A stretch of 64,000 nucleotides of DNA from Marinicella meishanensis (GTDB taxonomy: Bacteria > Pseudomonadota > Gammaproteobacteria > Xanthomonadales > Marinicellaceae), in the NCBI RefSeq assembly GCF_019931145.1, contig NZ_JAIOUV010000005.1, forward strand, positions 1 to 64,000, written 5' to 3'. Below the pieces are notes generated by a model. That model saw nothing but the letters and a program-made list of their open reading frames with translations, had not been told where the DNA came from and searched no databases. The position numbers and the translations under genes are program-made. The stretch's first letter is position 1, and every line of letters starts with the position of its first letter. Positions 8,303 to 16,423 of the stretch are shown here, one piece after another.

Positions 8303-8848
8303 TCAAGTAACTTCTGGAAATCTTTTGGGCTCTATTAATGGAATGATAAATGTATACATTGGCAATATTAGAGATGCAATTACCGGGCTATACCAATCAT
8401 AGAGTCTAAATGGCCCTTCCAATGTAAAAGCCCATATAAAAAATGCAATTGATGAAATTACTAACTGTGATGTTTTGTTAATACCAGCTACACGTTTTAG
8501 ATACAAAAAAGTTCCTAATAGACAAAATACAAATACAGACCAAAGAGCTATCTTACTTGTTTTCAAGTCTGTTGACATGATGATGTTTGTTAGACTGACA
8601 TAGAGAATTATGACTTCACCTGGAATATACTTGAGCAGCTTTGTCGTATAGTTATCTGCACCTTTATCAATCTTTGATTGGATATCTTTAATTTCTTGAT
8701 TTGCAGAAACAATCTTTTCATTAATTTCTTTTTGATTTTTTGACCCATAAGCATAGTCCAACTCTTCTAACTGAGTAGCTCCATTAATTTTATTATCTAA
8801 CTTATTTTTTAGCTTTTCGATTTGTTTTTCAGAAACTATTTCTCGCAT
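8303..8848 (-). CDS. Small membrane protein with N-terminal coiled coil
   Basis: 181 aa. GGAG lies 6 bases before the ATG, which supports the start. Residues 1-70 are Lys/Glu-rich and helical (a likely coiled coil). They are followed by four hydrophobic segments at about 76-92, 99-117, 127-143 and 152-172. KYIPGEVIILY marks the entry to the first. The gene converges on the subtilase/MBL pair with a 155-base gap. I recognise no family. A compact coiled-coil plus four-helix layout is common in membrane effectors of conflict systems, but that is only an analogy. Confidence 0.72.
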   Translation of the reverse strand: MREIVSEKQIEKLKNKLDNKINGATQLEELDYAYGSKNQKEINEKIVSANQEIKDIQSKIDKGADNYTTKLLKYIPGEVIILYVSLTNIIMSTDLKTSKIALWSVFVFCLLGTFLYLKRVAGINKTSQLVISSIAFFIWAFTLEGPFRLYDWYSPVIASLILPMYTFIIPLIEPKRFPEVT

Positions 8849-9416
8849 AATAACTCCGAATATATGGGTATCAGTTAAATTTCAGCTATCATAAATATGA
8901 TTCATGTTTAGAGATTATAGCCGTTTCAAAAGTAATTATTTATATCAATTTGAACAAAATGTACAAATTCAATGTGGGCAATAATAAAAAATATCCCTTT
9001 AAATCCAGCATTCGGTACTGATATTTTTAATTTGCTTTTTGAATTTAACTTTGGCTAGAAAAAAATTACTGCATTCGATTACTCCTAAGGTGATCCTTCT
9101 GGCTTTAGGTATTTCTTGGTTTAATCATTCATAACAAGCACCTCCAAAAATTACATGATAAATCTATGGTTTGGTATTTATTTCCAACAATCAAGGGACC
9201 TAATACTGATCAAATTATGTTAATACTATGATTAGTCCATCAATCAGGAATATACATGCTTTACAGGACAATAGAATATTCTCACAGGTAAATAAGAGTT
9301 TTCGTGGGTAACGTAATAGATTTTTATCAACAAAAGTCAAATTATTGAATTACATTTAATCGTCTATTTGCAATATCTGATATATATTTGCATCTTCTTT
9401 TGAAAATGACAGAACT
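8849..9416. other. AT-rich spacer of 568 bases, no gene recognised
   Basis: No frame with coding character, tRNA-like fold or clear hairpin terminator was found. The bases next to 8848 must hold the promoter of the membrane-protein gene; beyond its GGAG ribosome site I could not place -35/-10 boxes. A short plus-strand frame ending near 9135 (HSITPKVILLALGISWF) could be a gene relic but matches nothing I know. Confidence 0.35.
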
Positions 9417-10391
9417 TCACCCCTTTTTTATTTCATCGACTATATAACTGACGACCTCTAATCCAAATAAATCCACAAAGAAGCTAATAAAAAAGGTACA
9501 CAGCTCAAAATTTTGCTCACGTTCAGAATTGGCAAATAACCTAGAGTAAAAAGCTCTTGTTTCTTTATCGATTAGACCAAATTGTTTAATTAATTTAATT
9601 TTCTGGTCTCGAGTTCTTACTAGGTCAAATTTCTCAGCAAAATTCAGAAGAAATAATCTAAGCAACCTCTCATAATAGAATGTTGACTTAACATCTTTAA
9701 AATTTGTAAGTATGTTGTTGTTAACGAAATCATCTTCTGTCCATTTGTAACAAAATCTTGATTTGAGAAGGAGATACATTCTAAGAAAGCTGAAATTCGA
9801 ATTTGATATAACCGATTGAGTCATGATTGTTTCTCTAAACTCATTCATAATTAGTTTTTTGCAAAGGAAATGGCTTTCCATTTCAGCTTTTAAGATCAAG
9901 AGGATTAAGCCATCAAGTTGATCAGAAGCTTCAAGTAATCGGAGTTTTGAGATCTTTAAAGGAAGATTTTTCAGTGAAACATAAAACATGTTATTTGTAG
10001 GATTATTGTCCATAAGTATTCTGTGTATTTCTGACCCTGGCATTTCACTTAATATCTTGTCGAAATCGGAATCATGAGAAAAGTCTCCTGTAAGCGCCTC
10101 CCAAAAAATCATCTTGGCCCATTTTTCTGTTCCTGGGAAAAATATTTCAGCTACTTTTACATTTCTCCTCTTAGGGCTCCGGATTCCCTCTGAATAGTTT
10201 CTCCAATCTCTCGGAATTTTGGTTCCACCACCAGGGTTTTTATAAACTTTATCAGGAGCTAAAAAGAGTTGTAACTCATCTGGATCATCTATTCCAAGCT
10301 CGGAAGAAACGATACTTGCATATGTTTTTCTATATAGTTCTTTGATTGATGGAAGTTTTGCAAAACCTCTAACTATTTTTATTTCAACCAT
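9417..10391 (-). CDS. Unrecognised accessory protein (324 aa)
   Basis: Start taken at the ATG at 10391 because AGGTG lies 6 bases upstream; a GTG at 10400 is in frame. Residues 60-105 show a W-x-x-Y-x-x-G-x-x-x-P ... FPGT-x-x-W spacing (WRNYSEGIRSPKRR, then FPGTEKWAKMIFWEAL). I recall this spacing from other uncharacterised accessory proteins, and it may be a helix-turn-helix-like domain. The remainder is helical and rich in Leu, Phe and Lys, with no signal peptide or membrane helix. It is divergent from the 86-aa gene across about 100 bases, so the two may share control. No function can be assigned. Confidence 0.65.
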   Translation of the reverse strand: MVEIKIVRGFAKLPSIKELYRKTYASIVSSELGIDDPDELQLFLAPDKVYKNPGGGTKIPRDWRNYSEGIRSPKRRNVKVAEIFFPGTEKWAKMIFWEALTGDFSHDSDFDKILSEMPGSEIHRILMDNNPTNNMFYVSLKNLPLKISKLRLLEASDQLDGLILLILKAEMESHFLCKKLIMNEFRETIMTQSVISNSNFSFLRMYLLLKSRFCYKWTEDDFVNNNILTNFKDVKSTFYYERLLRLFLLNFAEKFDLVRTRDQKIKLIKQFGLIDKETRAFYSRLFANSEREQNFELCTFFISFFVDLFGLEVVSYIVDEIKKG

Positions 10392-10490
10392 AGCAAACAC
10401 CTAAGTGCGACTAATTCTGGCAAAACTTGTCTGTTAATTTTCATTGATGATTATTGTACATTTAAATCTATAGACAAGTTGGGTCAATCT

Positions 10491-10751
10491 GTGAATAAGA
10501 GTGAATATCAAAAGCTACTTGAAAATGAGTTAAAGGAGAAGTATGGGACTTTGATAAATAGCAAAGATTTATACCCTTTACTTGGTTTTCCATCACTTGC
10601 AGCCTTTAGAAAGGGTGTTCAAAGGAAAACCATTGAAATACCAATTCTTGTCTTTCCACAAAGGCAAGGAAAGTTTGCATTGGCAAAAGATGTGGCAGAG
10701 TTATTGACTAATGCTCGTTTTAAATCAGTTGGAGATGAAGAAATGAAATAG
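10491..10751 (+). CDS. Small protein, possible DNA-binding regulator (86 aa)
   Basis: Start taken at the GTG at 10491; a TTG at 10479 is in frame, and neither has a strong ribosome site. Residues 20-75 (LINSKDLYPLLGFPSLAAFRKG ... RKTIEIPILVFPQ, then FALAKDVAELL) resemble the two-helix plus wing layout of excisionase- or AlpA-like regulators: a helix, a 'F/Y-S-x-x-A-F-R' recognition-like helix, then a strand and a last helix. The family call is tentative. The gene is divergent from the 324-aa gene and followed by a strong terminator. Confidence 0.5.
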   Translation: MNKSEYQKLLENELKEKYGTLINSKDLYPLLGFPSLAAFRKGVQRKTIEIPILVFPQRQGKFALAKDVAELLTNARFKSVGDEEMK

Positions 10752-10772
10752 CCTTTTTAAGAAGCAAAAACG

Positions 10773-10805
10773 AAAAAACCCAAAGGCGGCAACCTTTAGG
10801 TTTTA
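10773..10805 (+). terminator. Rho-independent terminator after the small regulator-like gene
   Basis: AAAACC-C-AAAGG, loop CGGCAA, CCTTT-A-GGTTTT: an 11-bp stem with one mismatch, A-rich on the left and T-rich on the right. It sits 20 bases past the stop at 10751 and separates it from the transposase. Confidence 0.72.
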
Positions 10806-10999
10806 ACGTTAAGAAAGTATTTGTACACTGACTTTTCTTAATTATCGTACCTCCACATTGGAATGTCAAGAAATCATGCTACTTATTGTTGTCATGTGAA
10901 GGCTTCCTATTGCTTCTCAATCACCAGTTTTTTGTGTTGGTAACTGGTTAGTTTAGGAGCAGAAAATGTTTTCAATCCAAATAAAAAATGGAGGTAGAG

Positions 11000-12079
11000 A
11001 TGCCTCAACAATATAGACAGCGTGCAGAAAGGAGAGATTTAACGCTTGATGATATTTATCGAATGTCTGAGCAAGAAGCCATTCAGTTTATCGCTAAAGC
11101 TAGGTGGGGTTCAGATACAAAAGAAGTATGTCCAAGGTGCGGAGCCTTTGATTCGCATTATTATAAGAGAACCCGCAAGCAATGGGTTTGCAAACATTGC
11201 AATCATACGTTTAGTCTTACATCGAGCACTGTATTTGCAAACAAAAAAATTTCAGCAAGAAAGCTGTTGAAATTAATTTGCATGTTCGTGATTCCTGCAA
11301 AAGGCATTTGCGCAAACGATCAAACAGGCATGTTCGGCCTGAGTCATAAATGTGTATGGTTGATATCTCAAAAGATTCGTGAGGGACTATTAAGATCGAG
11401 AGACTTGAAGCCATTAACTGGTATGGTTCATATTGATGGCGCATATTTTTGTGGCAAACGAAGGCATGGAAGAATTCGTAACTACAAACTTGCACACAAG
11501 CATTATGAGGCAATGATTGCTTCGAAAGGGAAAAACAAACCTCCTCTGAATCCAACTCAGAGACGAAACTATGCTAGAAGGATGAAGTATAGACGCGTAT
11601 TACTGGTTTTCAGACAGGTAAGTCAGAAGCCAGGTGATGGGACTGACAGAACCATAGTAACTGTGGTCAAAGCTGAGGATGAGAACAGTGTTCGAAAACA
11701 TGTTGAAAGGTTTGTTGAGCCAGGAAGTACAGTTTGGACGGATGACCACAGTTCGTATAACTTTTTGTCCGAAGAGTATGATCACAGTACTGTTGAACAC
11801 TCAAAAGAATTCATGACAGTGGATGGCATTCATAATAATCATGCGGAATCCTTTTTCTCAAGGGTCAGACGTTCGGAATTGGGTGTTTTCCATGGTATGC
11901 GCACCAAATACTTGATGGACTATGCCAATGACATGGCATGGCGTGATGACATGAGAAGAAAGTCTATCAAAGAATTGATGACTACATTGATTTGCAAAGT
12001 GATGTCAGTAGGAAACTCAATTTGGTGGTCTGGTTACCAGCAAGGATTTAACAGAAGCGGCGAGCTTCTAGATTATTAA
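11000..12079 (+). CDS. IS1595-family (ISXO2-like) transposase
   Basis: 359 aa from the ATG at 11000. GGAGGT at 10990-10995 is the ribosome site and overlaps an earlier ATG at 10988, which argues against that start. An N-terminal zinc ribbon (CPRCGAFDSHYY, then CKHC) is followed by an ISXO2-like DDE domain: HIDGAYFCGKRR around residue 144, TVWTDDHSSY around 248, and the HNNHAESFFSRVRR block around 280 near the end. The frame looks intact. I could not define the terminal repeats. ACCAGTT at 10923-10929 and AACTGGT at 10942-10948 form a small dyad upstream. The last 12 bases overlap the convergent 161-aa gene. Confidence 0.88.
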   Translation: MPQQYRQRAERRDLTLDDIYRMSEQEAIQFIAKARWGSDTKEVCPRCGAFDSHYYKRTRKQWVCKHCNHTFSLTSSTVFANKKISARKLLKLICMFVIPAKGICANDQTGMFGLSHKCVWLISQKIREGLLRSRDLKPLTGMVHIDGAYFCGKRRHGRIRNYKLAHKHYEAMIASKGKNKPPLNPTQRRNYARRMKYRRVLLVFRQVSQKPGDGTDRTIVTVVKAEDENSVRKHVERFVEPGSTVWTDDHSSYNFLSEEYDHSTVEHSKEFMTVDGIHNNHAESFFSRVRRSELGVFHGMRTKYLMDYANDMAWRDDMRRKSIKELMTTLICKVMSVGNSIWWSGYQQGFNRSGELLDY

Positions 12080-12553
12080 TCTATATTTGCGAAATGGGCC
12101 TTTGTAACCTTTAGGTAATCTTTCTAAAACACCTTGGTTACAAAGGTTCTTCACACGATATCGTACTGAATTTTTGAGCGACTCAGATGTGATGTTTTTT
12201 CTTAGTAGAATGCTTCCTTTCGCAGCGACATAGAGGCTTAACTGCGTAATCGTTGCACATTGATTATCAAATGTCTCAAAAGCCTCACAAATTAACTTAG
12301 TTAACTCACCATAGTTCAATTTAGAGCCAACTCCTTGATCTTGTTTTGGAGGAATTATCTCTGGAGAAATTTTGATTTCATGTAATGATAAAGTCCTATC
12401 GATCGATTCTAAATCCAGTTTAATCTCTTTGATTTTGTTCTTACACCACCGATCATAAATTAGTTGTTCGTTCTGAAGTCGATTCAATTCTCCATGTTTC
12501 TCTGAACGTTTCTTAACAAGCCATTTAAGTGAGGAAGGGATACGATTTGTCAT
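12068..12553 (-). CDS. Unrecognised protein, C-terminal winged-helix-like segment (161 aa)
   Basis: Start at the ATG at 12553; a TTG at 12559 is also in frame. Residues 1-75 are Lys/Glu-rich and helical. Residues 95-160 (LTKLICEAFETFD, ITQLSLYVAAKG, LKNSVRYRVKNLCNQGVLERL, then a beta-hairpin) have the look of a winged helix-turn-helix with a basic wing (KGYKGPFRKYRLII). Its 3' end overlaps the transposase by 12 bases. It could be a passenger of that element or an independent accessory gene. It lies at the right edge of the AT-rich segment. Confidence 0.55.
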   Translation of the reverse strand: MTNRIPSSLKWLVKKRSEKHGELNRLQNEQLIYDRWCKNKIKEIKLDLESIDRTLSLHEIKISPEIIPPKQDQGVGSKLNYGELTKLICEAFETFDNQCATITQLSLYVAAKGSILLRKNITSESLKNSVRYRVKNLCNQGVLERLPKGYKGPFRKYRLII

Positions 12554-12699
12554 AAACAAATTGTATCAATTCCTCACATTTTAGCTATGTGCAACTGGGT
12601 AATTTTGGCGGTGGTTGAGTGAATTTTTTGCTTGTTCAGTTTTGATTCATCTGTGGCTGCAGATAATGAAAGAACTGGCAATCATAAAAAGAGGTACAC

Positions 12700-13386
12700 A
12701 TGAAACACCGAACATGCACCATACCCATCTTGCTGTTGTTTATGGCAGCTGCCCAGGCCGCAGAAATGCGTTTTGATCAACATGGTAATATGTTGTTGCC
12801 CGACCACACGTATCTGACCCAGGGCTTGAAAGACCATCGGCAAGGCTATCCCAATGATGCCATGCGAAATTTAAAAAAAGCCGCCAAGTTCGGCAACCCC
12901 TATGCGCAATCAGCCATTGCTTACATCCACCTGCAACAAAAAGAGCATCAGCTGGCGTTGGCTTGGTTTCAGTTGGTGGATTTGAAAATGATCGATAAAG
13001 ACCAAGCCATCATTGAACTGATGGATGCATTACAAAAGCATTTGTCCGCCGCTGAGTTGCAAGCAGTCGATCGCTTGTATCAGGCATTGAAATTGGAATA
13101 TGGCAAATCTGCGGCTCTTGAACATCGCATTGCCTGGCAAAACGGCATTGCCATTGGCGGCACCAAATTGAAGGGTAAGGTGCCTGGCAGGGTGAAAATT
13201 TACCCATCTGCCCGCATCGAGAAAAAAGGCATGGAAACAGAAATCTTTGTTTCTGGTACGGTGGTATCCGGTGAATCAGTGCGCTTGCAGATGGATGAAT
13301 TCGTGTTTGAATACGAATTGCGTTTCACCGAAGGCCGGGTGCGCATGGGCGAGCTGGAATTGCTGGAAGAAGAAGCCCAAATTTAG
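12700..13386 (+). CDS. Secreted Sel1/TPR-like repeat protein, first of a tandem pair
   Basis: 228 aa. The signal peptide has a Lys/Arg start, a hydrophobic core ILLLFMAAAQA and likely cleavage after AQA (residue 20). The mature part begins FDQHGNMLLPDHTYLTQGLKDH and then has a Sel1-type alpha-hairpin pair: NDAMRNLKKAAKFGNPYAQSAIAY and LALAWFQLVD. AGAGG lies a few bases before the ATG. It is a paralogue of the next gene, with the same signal, the same DxHxYLxxG opening, the same KAAxFGN helix and the same acidic tail. The function is unknown; Sel1 proteins usually bind other proteins in the periplasm. Confidence 0.72.
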   Translation: MKHRTCTIPILLLFMAAAQAAEMRFDQHGNMLLPDHTYLTQGLKDHRQGYPNDAMRNLKKAAKFGNPYAQSAIAYIHLQQKEHQLALAWFQLVDLKMIDKDQAIIELMDALQKHLSAAELQAVDRLYQALKLEYGKSAALEHRIAWQNGIAIGGTKLKGKVPGRVKIYPSARIEKKGMETEIFVSGTVVSGESVRLQMDEFVFEYELRFTEGRVRMGELELLEEEAQI

Positions 13387-13479
13387 CGGGAACCAATGCC
13401 CCCAAGCCGTGACTAAAAGCACTGTGATTCAAAAACTGGAATTGATATAACAATTAAACTGATTTTAAGGAGACCTCAG

Positions 13480-14148
13480 ATGAAAAAATTCACCCTCTTG
13501 TTGCTGTTCGTTGCCACCGTTGGTATGGCCAAAGATTATGGTTTGCATTTTGATGATCGCGGCAACATCATCAAACCCGATCAGCATTATTTGTGGAAAG
13601 GCATTGACGATGAAAAGGACGGCTTCCGTCAGTCCGCTTTCAAAAACTTCAAGAAAGCCGCGGAGTTTGGGAATTTTCATGCCATGTCGTTGGTGGCATT
13701 GTATTACATGCAAGACCAAGACTACCTTCAGGCCCATGCCTGGTTCAATTTGATTGATTTGGCGAAAATACCCAACCGGGCTTACATTGAAGAGATTGTT
13801 GGCAACCTGGAGCAGATCATGTCCAAGGATCAGTTGAAAAATGCCCAAGAGATGAAGGGCACCTTGGCCGAGACTTATGGGGCCTATCCCACCTTGTTGC
13901 GACGAGAGGAATGGAAAAAGAACATGAAGTTCACCGGCACCCACATCAAAGGTTACATTCCCAACTTCCTACGCATTCAGTTGAATTCAGGAGCGGTCGT
14001 GACCGGCAGTGATTTGAAAGAACAGATGGAAAAATTCATCTACGAATATGAATTCAGCTTTGGCCAAGGTGAAGTGACCTTGGATGAAATCGAACTGATT
14101 GAAGTGGATGAAGACGCTGCAAAAGGCGCTGACGACAACGAGCCATGA
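13480..14148 (+). CDS. Secreted Sel1/TPR-like repeat protein, second of a tandem pair
   Basis: 222 aa with signal peptide MKKFTLLLLFVATVGMA. The layout matches the preceding gene: FDDRGNIIKPDQHYLWKG, then FKNFKKAAEFGNFHAMSLVA and AHAWFNLIDLA, and a very acidic end (VDEDAAKGADDNEP). A strong AAGGAGA ribosome site lies 8 bases upstream. The gap of 93 bases from the first copy, the same strand and a terminator just after it suggest one operon formed by duplication. Confidence 0.72.
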   Translation: MKKFTLLLLFVATVGMAKDYGLHFDDRGNIIKPDQHYLWKGIDDEKDGFRQSAFKNFKKAAEFGNFHAMSLVALYYMQDQDYLQAHAWFNLIDLAKIPNRAYIEEIVGNLEQIMSKDQLKNAQEMKGTLAETYGAYPTLLRREEWKKNMKFTGTHIKGYIPNFLRIQLNSGAVVTGSDLKEQMEKFIYEYEFSFGQGEVTLDEIELIEVDEDAAKGADDNEP

Positions 14149-14189
14149 AGACGCCGTGACTGCGGTCTGAAAACAGGCAGCCATACAGG

Positions 14190-14219
14190 GCCAACCCCAG
14201 TCGGGTTGGCTCTTTTTTT
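14190..14219 (+). terminator. Rho-independent terminator after the tandem secreted genes
   Basis: GCCAACCC, loop of 5, GGGTTGGC, then TCTTTTTTT. The 8-bp GC-rich stem and T-run give a classical terminator for the plus-strand pair. It lies 41 bases past the stop at 14148. Confidence 0.92.
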
Positions 14220-14228
14220 GTGCGGACT

Positions 14229-14837
14229 TTATTCGGTCAGCAGGTGTTTGGCTTCGTCAATGTAGGCTTTGCGCTTGAACAGGATTTGCAGTTGTCCGCC
14301 GCCCACCTGTTTCCACAACACCGCAGCGCGAATACCGGCCAATAAGATGGCTCGAATTTTTTCGGTGATGGCTTGGTCTTTCAAGTGAAACGGCTGCCCA
14401 GCGACGATCACGCGGGGTTGCATTTGGCTGATGGTTTGTGAGTAGATTTGGGCCAGTTTGGCGACCACCGATTTGTTGAAAGGCTCCTCGGTGGTTTTTA
14501 GGACCTGTGAATCATTCAAGCCCTTTTCAATCACGGACAACATGTCAGGACGGTGTTGCAGCTTACTGGCCAAAGACAGCAGGGTGATGGTGTATTTCAT
14601 CACGTTGATGTAGTGGTTGTCTTTGTTGAAAGATTTGATCAAGGTGTTCAGTCCCAAAGCCAAGCCGGACATGTTTCGGTCAAACACCTCTTCGGTGCTG
14701 TCCACATTGAATCGGTACAGGCTGGCCAGGCTGGTTTCCCAGCTTTGGGGGTCGCGCACAGCGCCAGAATTGGCCAGTTCATGGGCCATGGTGGCGGCTT
14801 GGTATACGGCTGATAAAGCTATGGTTTGGTCTCTCAT
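14229..14837 (-). CDS. hflD: High-frequency lysogenization protein homologue HflD
   Basis: 202 aa, close to the usual length (about 210). All-helical and beginning [22 protein letters not shown]; the ALxxVxQAAxxVxxLA opening and central MRYTxxLLxLxxKL-type segment ([14 protein letters not shown]) are typical. In E. coli the protein is peripheral to the inner membrane and binds phage lambda CII; its cellular role is unclear. Its start overlaps the mnmA stop by four bases (ATGA), the standard mnmA-hflD order in gammaproteobacteria. purB, often next in line, is absent here. Confidence 0.9.
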   Translation of the reverse strand: MRDQTIALSAVYQAATMAHELANSGAVRDPQSWETSLASLYRFNVDSTEEVFDRNMSGLALGLNTLIKSFNKDNHYINVMKYTITLLSLASKLQHRPDMLSVIEKGLNDSQVLKTTEEPFNKSVVAKLAQIYSQTISQMQPRVIVAGQPFHLKDQAITEKIRAILLAGIRAAVLWKQVGGGQLQILFKRKAYIDEAKHLLTE

Positions 14838-15958
14838 GCTACTTTTTCTTGATGTTGTTTCAGTTCACAGGTGGGGGTCAACAGGGTGGATGACTCAATC
14901 ACCGCGCCACCCAGGCACACATCGCCATCGTAAAACACCACCGACTGGCCCGGGGTGATGGCCCGTTGTGGTTGCTCGAATTTGACTTGGACGCTGGACT
15001 CATTCAGGGCGGTGACGGTGCAGGCCTGATCTGCTTGTCGGTATCTGATTTTGGCATGGCAGTGCAACGGCCACGCGGGCGCTTGCCCGGCGATCCAAGT
15101 GACCTGTTTGGCCACCAATTGATCATCTTCCATCAAAGCCAAATGGTTGCTTTGGCCGACCACCAGTTCATTTTTTTGATGCGCTTTGGCAATCACAAAC
15201 CACGGTTCTGGCAAGCCGTCTTTGACCCCGCCTATACCCAAACCTTGGCGTTGGCCGATGGTGTAGTACATCAGGCCATTGTGTTGTCCAACCACCTGAG
15301 CTTCTGGGGTGACGATGGCTCCGGGATTGGGTTTTAAATAGGTCGACAGGAAATCCTGAAAGCGTTTCTCACCGATGAAGCAGATGCCGGTTGAGTCCTT
15401 TTTGTCGTACACATTCAGGCCCAGTGATTCGGCCATTTTTCTGACTTGGGGTTTCTCGATTTCACCCACTGGAAACAAGCTTCTGGACAATTGGTATTGG
15501 TTGATGGCATACAAAAAATAACTTTGGTCCTTGTTGGGATCCACCCCTTTGAGCAGTTGGTACTGGCCATGGCTCTCACCGCGCCGCACATAGTGACCCG
15601 TGGCCATCATGTCGGCCCCCAAGTCATCGGCGTGGTCCAAAAATGTTTTGAATTTGATTTCGCGGTTGCACAAGATGTCGGGATTCGGGGTACGGCCTTG
15701 CTGGTATTCGTGCAGGAACTCTTCAAACACATGATCCCAGTATTCAGTGGCAAAGTTGCGGCGATGTAAACGGATCCCCAGCTGGTCGCAAACCGCTTGG
15801 GCGTCTTTGACATCCTCGTCAGCCGTACAGACTTCCTGGGTGTCGTCTTCTTCCCAGTTTTTCATGAACATGCCTTCCACAGTCAATCCTTGTTGTTGCA
15901 ACAGGGCGGCACTGACTGAAGAGTCAACGCCACCAGACATTCCGGTGATAACTTTCAT
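14834..15958 (-). CDS. mnmA: tRNA 2-thiouridylase MnmA
   Basis: 374 aa, normal length. It adds sulfur to position 2 of the wobble uridine in tRNA-Lys, -Glu and -Gln, using ATP and sulfur passed from the Tus relay. The PP-loop GMSGGVDSS is at residues 6-14. The catalytic cysteines are Cys97 ([11 protein letters not shown]) and Cys193 ([12 protein letters not shown]). The sequence is intact. It is followed by hflD with a four-base overlap and preceded by a Nudix gene 12 bases upstream, so it may be translated from a longer transcript starting at the antiporter gene. Confidence 0.97.
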   Translation of the reverse strand: MKVITGMSGGVDSSVSAALLQQQGLTVEGMFMKNWEEDDTQEVCTADEDVKDAQAVCDQLGIRLHRRNFATEYWDHVFEEFLHEYQQGRTPNPDILCNREIKFKTFLDHADDLGADMMATGHYVRRGESHGQYQLLKGVDPNKDQSYFLYAINQYQLSRSLFPVGEIEKPQVRKMAESLGLNVYDKKDSTGICFIGEKRFQDFLSTYLKPNPGAIVTPEAQVVGQHNGLMYYTIGQRQGLGIGGVKDGLPEPWFVIAKAHQKNELVVGQSNHLALMEDDQLVAKQVTWIAGQAPAWPLHCHAKIRYRQADQACTVTALNESSVQVKFEQPQRAITPGQSVVFYDGDVCLGGAVIESSTLLTPTCELKQHQEKVA

Positions 15959-15970
15959 AAAGGGTCTGAA

Positions 15971-16423
15971 TTAATCGTAATAACTGAACACATCGGTGCT
16001 GGTTTGCTTACCGCTGATATGGAGGTCGATGTGATGTAAAACAAGGGGAGATCTGAGCCGATCGGCGTTTTCGGCCACTTCTTCTCGGGTCATCCACTGG
16101 GCACAGATGATGCCTTCATCCAACCGCTGATCAGGATCAAAATGCAAGGCCGTGCCGGCAAAGCAAGAACGCAAATAGTGGTTGCGGCTGTTGGGGCTGG
16201 TCCATTGGGAAAATTCGATCAAATGATCAATGCACACCTGCCAGCCGGTTTCCTCTTTGGTTTCGCGCACCGCCGCATCAACCAAGGTTTCACCCGGTTC
16301 CAAGTGGCCAGCCGGTTGATTGAGGATGCGTTGGCCATAAATGTCCTCTTCCACCATCAGGAACTTACCGTTTTTTTCGACCACGGTGGCCACGGTGACC
16401 CTGGGTAACCACTCCCGCATCAT
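15971..16423 (-). CDS. Nudix hydrolase, NudJ-like
   Basis: 150 aa from the ATG at 16423, which overlaps the antiporter stop as ATGA and has AAGGAAAG upstream; a frame extension to 16489 lies inside the antiporter gene and is unlikely. The Nudix box GHLEPGETLVDAAVRETKEETGW covers GX5EX7REUXEEXGU completely. RVTVATVVEKNGKFLMVEE and the C-terminal QWMTREE fit NudJ (YmfB), which hydrolyses nucleoside di- and triphosphates and thiamine pyrophosphate intermediates. In E. coli nudJ is next to mnmA, as here, which supports the call. Confidence 0.85.
   Translation of the reverse strand: MMREWLPRVTVATVVEKNGKFLMVEEDIYGQRILNQPAGHLEPGETLVDAAVRETKEETGWQVCIDHLIEFSQWTSPNSRNHYLRSCFAGTALHFDPDQRLDEGIICAQWMTREEVAENADRLRSPLVLHHIDLHISGKQTSTDVFSYYD

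Noticed and set aside
8849-9416. Short frame HSITPKVILLALGISWF as a gene remnant
   Set aside because: No start, no recognisable family and flanked by stops; kept only as a remark in the spacer entry.
10790-12115. AACCTTTAGGT present near both sides of the transposase
   Set aside because: It is in direct orientation, one copy is part of a terminator hairpin and the other is coding for LPKGYKG, so it is not an IS end.
1-12600. Prophage or integrative conjugative element
   Set aside because: No integrase, structural phage genes, relaxase or type IV secretion genes, and no tRNA attachment site are visible; only IS-type enzymes are present.
10917-12619. CTCAATCACC (10917 region) and the complement of GGTGGTTGAG (12610 region) as ends of the IS1595-type element
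   Set aside because: The match fades after about 10 bases and no 8-base target duplication was found, so the element borders remain undefined.
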